From assembly GCA_020436025.1 (NCBI GenBank), contig JAGQYP010000038.1, positions 1 to 38,016 of the forward strand: a stretch of 38,016 nucleotides of DNA, read 5' to 3'. Of this stretch, positions 35,345-38,016 are shown piece by piece (positions within the stretch are counted from its first letter, which is position 1; each line of letters opens with the position of its first letter). Source of the DNA: Crocinitomicaceae bacterium (GTDB lineage Bacteria > Bacteroidota > Bacteroidia > Flavobacteriales_D > Crocinitomicaceae). Made by a program: the position numbers and the translations under genes. The notes under the pieces were generated by a model. The model was given only the letters and a program-made list of their open reading frames with translations, did no database searches and was not told the origin of the DNA.

Positions 35345-35367
35345 AAAGGGAGTTCAAAACTCCCTTC
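35345..35367 (-). terminator. Terminator of the 120 aa lipoprotein gene
   Basis: AAGGGAGTT (35346-35354) and AACTCCCTT (35358-35366) form a perfect nine-base stem with a three-base loop. On the minus strand it ends in a run of seven T. It lies 26 bases after the stop at 35393 and separates this gene from the SRPBCC gene. Confidence 0.88.
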
Positions 35368-35392
35368 AAAATAGATTATAAATAATTTCTTT

Positions 35393-35755
35393 TTATTGAC
35401 CTAAGCATTTAACTGCTTCAGCTTGCATCCAAGATCTGTCCAAGTTGATTGCATCAGCAGCATTTGGATATTTTTCCATCACTTTTTCAAGCATGCAAGA
35501 GCAATACTCTTCTCCGTTGATTTCTGGAGTTCCTTTTACTCCGTCCACGCAATTAGTCATAAAAGCATCTTGTTGAACTTGTGGCCAACCTCCAGAAGTA
35601 GAATGGTCATCTGCATGATCATCGCCTTCATGATCTTCGTTCTTAGCTTCCGTTTTTTTCTCGTCTTTTTTCTCGTCTTTCTTTTCTTCACCTCCGCAAC
35701 TAGCGATAGCAAATGAAGTTAAAGCAACTAATAAAAGTGTTTTTACTTTTTTCAT
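35393..35755 (-). CDS. Small lipoprotein with Cys pattern and charged His/Asp linker
   Basis: This 120 aa protein has a signal peptide and a lipobox ending Ile-Ala-Ser-Cys (Cys20), followed by Gly-Gly-Glu. A repeated Glu-Lys-Lys-Asp linker comes next, then a His/Asp-rich patch (Asp-His-Glu-Gly-Asp-Asp-His-Ala-Asp-Asp-His) near 42-51. The C-terminal domain has Trp-Pro, Cys-Val, Cys-x-Cys, Leu-Glu, Trp-Met and a final Cys, in the same order as the neighbouring 98 aa lipoprotein. It is probably anchored to a periplasmic membrane face. The His/Asp patch could bind metal (inference). Function unknown. The start is ATG. Confidence 0.8.
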   Translation of the reverse strand: MKKVKTLLLVALTSFAIASCGGEEKKDEKKDEKKTEAKNEDHEGDDHADDHSTSGGWPQVQQDAFMTNCVDGVKGTPEINGEEYCSCMLEKVMEKYPNAADAINLDRSWMQAEAVKCLGQ

Positions 35756-35836
35756 CTTGTTTAAAATTTTATAGTCCTTACAATCAGGTCGTAAGATAGT
35801 TATTAATATCAGAGAGACAGGTTAATGTTGAAAAAA

Positions 35837-35858
35837 AAGCGAACCGAAGTCCGCTTAA
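35837..35858 (-). terminator. Terminator of the 98 aa lipoprotein gene, UUCG loop
   Basis: On the minus strand, AAGCGGAC and GTTCGCTT pair across a TTCG loop (a C-UUCG-G tetraloop) with one wobble pair, followed by a run of eight T. It lies about 30 bases after the stop at 35885 and separates the two lipoprotein genes. Confidence 0.85.
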
Positions 35859-35884
35859 GTTTTTTGTGAAAAGTGAAAGGAATA

Positions 35885-36181
35885 TTATTCCTCAGCTCCA
35901 CCTCCCATTGAACCTTTCATACAAGAAAGCATTTTTTCTGCCATCCAGTTTTCGTTCACTTTCTTATCAGCTTCAGCGTATGATTTGTATTCTTTTTTCA
36001 ATTCTTCAAGTACACAATCACAAACAGGTCCAGCTTGCTCTTCTCCAGCAGCAGCACTTAATTGTTTCACACACTCGTCTTTAAATTCTTTAACTTTATC
36101 TTCTGGCCAATCTTCTCCACCACAAGAAGCGATCGTTAACGCTAGTCCTCCTAATAAGAACATTGTTTTTGCAAATTTCAT
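35885..36181 (-). CDS. Small lipoprotein with Cys-x-Cys pattern, 98 aa
   Basis: This protein has a signal peptide and a lipobox ending Ile-Ala-Ser-Cys (Cys20), then Gly-Gly-Glu-Asp-Trp-Pro. The mature domain of about 70 residues is helical and holds Cys-Val, Cys-x-Cys-x-Leu-Glu, Asn-Trp-Met and Ser-Cys. It ends in a Gly/Glu tail. It is a clear paralogue of the 120 aa lipoprotein encoded next, but without the charged linker. The function is unknown, and no known family is recognised. The start is ATG. It is divergent from ahcY across a 155-base gap and has its own terminator. Confidence 0.8.
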   Translation of the reverse strand: MKFAKTMFLLGGLALTIASCGGEDWPEDKVKEFKDECVKQLSAAAGEEQAGPVCDCVLEELKKEYKSYAEADKKVNENWMAEKMLSCMKGSMGGGAEE

Positions 36182-36275
36182 CTGATTCTAATTTTTAAAT
36201 AATAATGAGACGGTGAAAATACAAATCTTTTTAAAATAATGTTCTATCGCGATCACAAAACATATGATTTACTTA

Positions 36276-36307
36276 TTTGTTATAGTCTCAGGAGTTTGCT
36301 AAATTTG
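36276..36307 (+). promoter_or_regulatory. Promoter of ahcY
   Basis: TTTG at 36276-36279 and TAAATTTG at 36300-36307 are 20 bases apart, a full match to the Bacteroidota -33/-7 pattern. A start of transcription near 36312 would give a leader of about 25 bases before the ATG at 36337. Confidence 0.7.
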
Positions 36308-36336
36308 CAACTCAAAATTTTGAAAAATAACAAGTA

Positions 36337-37647
36337 ATGAGCGATACACAAGAAAGATTAAAGTATAAAGTTAAAGATATAAGTCTTGCTGATTGGGGAA
36401 GAAAAGAGATCAAATTGGCTGAAGCTGAAATGCCGGGATTGATGTCTTTGAGAGAGGAATACGGAGCATCTCAACCGTTAAAAGGTGCAAGAATTGCAGG
36501 TTGTCTTCACATGACTATTCAAACTGCCGTTTTAATTGAAACTCTTATTGAACTAGGAGCGGAAGTTACCTGGTCTTCATGTAATATTTTCTCTACTCAA
36601 GATCAAGCTGCCGCTGCAATTGCTGCTGCGGGAATTCCAGTTTATGCCTGGAAAGGAATGAGTGAAGAGGAATTCGATTGGTGTATCGAGCAAACTCTTT
36701 TTGCATTTGAAGGAGGGAAACCATTGAACATGATTTTGGACGACGGTGGAGATTTGACAAATATGGTATTTGACAGATATCCAGAGTTGACAAAAGACAT
36801 CAAAGGATTGTCTGAAGAAACTACTACTGGAGTACACAGATTGTACGAAAGAATGAAAAAAGGAACTTTGGTAATGCCTGCAATCAATGTAAATGATTCG
36901 GTTACTAAGTCGAAATTCGATAACAAGTACGGATGTAAAGAATCTTTAGTAGATTCAATCAGAAGAGCTACAGATACCATGATGGCTGGAAAAGTTGCAG
37001 TTGTTGCTGGTTACGGTGATGTAGGAAAAGGTTCTGCAGCTTCATTGAGAGGTGCTGGAGCAAGAGTGATTGTAACTGAAATCGATCCAATTTGCGCACT
37101 CCAAGCAGCGATGGACGGATTTGCAGTTAAGAAAATGGACGATGCCGTTGCAGAAGGAGATATCATTGTAACTACAACAGGAAATAAAGATATCGTTGTT
37201 GGTAGACACTTCGAGAAGATGAAGGACAAAGCAATCGTTTGTAATATAGGACACTTCGACAACGAGATCGATGTAGCTTGGTTGCAAAAGAATTCTTCTA
37301 AGAAAACAGAGATCAAACCACAAGTGGATTTATATGAATTGAATGGTAAAGAAATCATTCTATTGGCAGAAGGAAGATTGGTAAACTTAGGATGTGCAAC
37401 TGGACACCCTTCATTTGTAATGTCGAATTCATTTACCAACCAAACTTTGGCGCAAATCGAACTTTGGAACAATTCAGATCAATACGATAATGAAGTGTAC
37501 ATGCTTCCAAAACATTTGGATGAAAAAGTGGCTGCATTGCATTTAGCGAAGATCGGAGTAGAACTAGATGTTCTTTCAAAAGATCAAGCTGATTATATTG
37601 GAGTAAACGTTGAAGGTCCATTTAAGCCTGAACATTATAGATATTAA
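36337..37647 (+). CDS. ahcY: S-adenosylhomocysteine hydrolase
   Basis: This 436 aa cytoplasmic NAD-dependent enzyme splits S-adenosylhomocysteine into adenosine and homocysteine, keeping methylation going. Family blocks are Leu-Asp-Asp-Gly-Gly-Asp near 129-134, Asn-Val-Asn-Asp-Ser-Val-Thr-Lys near 184-191, the NAD-binding Gly-Tyr-Gly-Asp-Val-Gly-Lys-Gly near 227-234, and Gly-His-Pro-Ser-Phe-Val-Met-Ser near 356-363. It ends Lys-Pro-Glu-His-Tyr-Arg-Tyr, the usual family tail. The length is normal for the short bacterial form. The start is ATG. It has a clear promoter and terminator and so is probably a single-gene unit. I saw no SAH-riboswitch-like structure in its short leader. Confidence 0.97.
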   Translation: MSDTQERLKYKVKDISLADWGRKEIKLAEAEMPGLMSLREEYGASQPLKGARIAGCLHMTIQTAVLIETLIELGAEVTWSSCNIFSTQDQAAAAIAAAGIPVYAWKGMSEEEFDWCIEQTLFAFEGGKPLNMILDDGGDLTNMVFDRYPELTKDIKGLSEETTTGVHRLYERMKKGTLVMPAINVNDSVTKSKFDNKYGCKESLVDSIRRATDTMMAGKVAVVAGYGDVGKGSAASLRGAGARVIVTEIDPICALQAAMDGFAVKKMDDAVAEGDIIVTTTGNKDIVVGRHFEKMKDKAIVCNIGHFDNEIDVAWLQKNSSKKTEIKPQVDLYELNGKEIILLAEGRLVNLGCATGHPSFVMSNSFTNQTLAQIELWNNSDQYDNEVYMLPKHLDEKVAALHLAKIGVELDVLSKDQADYIGVNVEGPFKPEHYRY

Positions 37648-37670
37648 TCGAAAACCTGGAAACAGGAATG

Positions 37671-37704
37671 AAAGCCGGTCTCGTTTTGGGATCGGCTTTT
37701 TTGT
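37671..37704 (+). terminator. Terminator of ahcY
   Basis: Stem arms 37671-37682 and 37688-37699 pair over 12 positions, two of them wobble pairs, around a five-base GTTTT loop. The stem runs straight into a T-rich tract. It is 23 bases after the ahcY stop codon. Confidence 0.88.
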
Positions 37705-37710
37705 TTTTTA

Positions 37711-37741
37711 GTGCTAAGTGCTAAGTGCTAAGTGCTAAGTG
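37711..37741. repeat. Seven-base tandem repeat, 4.4 copies
   Basis: The unit GTGCTAA is repeated exactly four times, followed by GTG. There is no change between copies, so the array may be young or actively slipping. It lies directly after the ahcY terminator. Confidence 0.85.
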
Positions 37742-37881
37742 AATTTCAGAAAACCTCTTAAGTTTAGGCAAATATTTCAGATTTGGGTTTAGAACTTCAA
37801 CCATAAGTCAATTTGTGGATTAAAATCCTCCCCGCATTTTTCTAATTGTTCATTTTTAATTTTTAATTATTAATTCTTCAT

Positions 37882-37945
37882 TCGAAAAACTCTACACTCG
37901 AAAAACTCTACACTCGAAAAACTCTACACTCGAAAAACTCTACAC
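37882..37945. repeat. Sixteen-base tandem repeat, four exact copies
   Basis: The unit TCGAAAAACTCTACAC is repeated four times without change, and a partial copy (TC, then CAAAA) follows. No coding frame crosses it. The number of copies probably varies between strains (inference). Confidence 0.88.
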
Positions 37946-38016
37946 TCCAAAATTGTCAGATTTTTAGACCCAAGACAGCCAGATTATTGGTTTCGATTTT
38001 CTCCACCCCGGACTGA

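Larger units (their letters stand above)
37648..38016. other. Gene-free right end with terminator and tandem repeats
   Basis: No gene is seen. The stretch holds the ahcY terminator (37671-37704), a 7-base tandem repeat (37711-37741), an AT-rich stretch near 37846-37875 with ATTTTTAATT-like units, and a 16-base tandem repeat (37882-37945). Confidence 0.6.

Noticed and set aside
36182..36336. SAH riboswitch upstream of ahcY
   Set aside because: The leader after the likely transcript start is only about 25 bases, too short for a riboswitch, and I saw no matching conserved core in the gap.
37011..37472. Open frame of 153 codons on the minus strand inside ahcY
   Set aside because: It is opposite a highly conserved housekeeping gene and has no motif. 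Its length follows from the codon use of ahcY.
37711..37945. CRISPR array
   Set aside because: The units are 7 and 16 bases, directly joined with no spacers, and no cas gene is present.
37882..37945. Phage attachment site or replication origin iterons
   Set aside because: No integrase, tRNA end, replication gene or DnaA-box pattern is nearby. The repeats are simple tandem copies.

Overview
The window looks like chromosomal DNA from a Bacteroidota bacterium, most likely in or near the Flavobacteriales. The evidence is AT-rich DNA, a PorP/SprF-type type IX secretion system (T9SS) protein, secreted giants carrying both type A and type B T9SS sorting domains, a bacterial GGGPS-family prenyltransferase, and promoter-like TAnnTTTG boxes with little use of Shine-Dalgarno sites. 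A genus cannot be named from sequence alone. I see no rRNA, tRNA, CRISPR array, transposase, phage gene or integrase. Nearly all genes lie on the minus strand; the exceptions are dacB and ahcY.

Layout, given in transcription order for minus-strand groups. (1) 9119 down to 375: a small secreted protein, a 1387-residue HYR-repeat protein with a type B T9SS sorting domain, a PorP/SprF protein, a soluble GAF/HisKA_2 histidine kinase, a PlsC-family acyltransferase and a secreted protein of unknown function. (2) 12607 down to 9304: two envelope proteins, one with a duplicated Ig-like domain plus a SPOR-like end, the other an outer-membrane barrel with thrombospondin type 3 repeats and three SPOR-like units. 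(3) 25005 down to 12718: nine genes with overlapping or almost touching ends: asnB, glycosyltransferase, Wza-like, Wzc-like, rfbC, WecA-like, lytic transglycosylase, uvrA and a LOG protein. (4) dacB runs the other way from asnB across a 45-base gap. (5) 29259 down to 26757: GGGPS, CpsB-type phosphatase and aroB, coupled by one-base overlaps. (6) 33207 down to 29506: a 1233-residue SprB-repeat adhesin with a type A sorting domain and its own terminator. (7) 35307 down to 33285: SRPBCC protein, Rieske oxygenase and Sfp-type phosphopantetheinyl transferase. (8) 36181 down to 35393: two paralogous small cysteine-patterned lipoproteins, each with its own terminator. (9) ahcY on the plus strand, with a good promoter and terminator.

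The common theme is the cell envelope and surface: polysaccharide export (Wza/Wzc, with the matching PHP phosphatase in a different operon), peptidoglycan turnover (lytic transglycosylase, DacB, SPOR proteins), and surface adhesins secreted by T9SS. Housekeeping genes (uvrA, aroB, ahcY) are mixed into these operons.

The least explained parts are the six-gene T9SS/kinase run, the paired SPOR proteins with an internal duplication, the cysteine-patterned lipoprotein pair, and the Rieske/SRPBCC/PPTase trio. I found no clear defence system or other wholly new machine. Gaps between genes hold REP-like fragments and short tandem repeats. Several genes must use, or probably use, TTG or GTG starts (uvrA, wzc-like, asnB, the kinase, the barrel protein and the PPTase).
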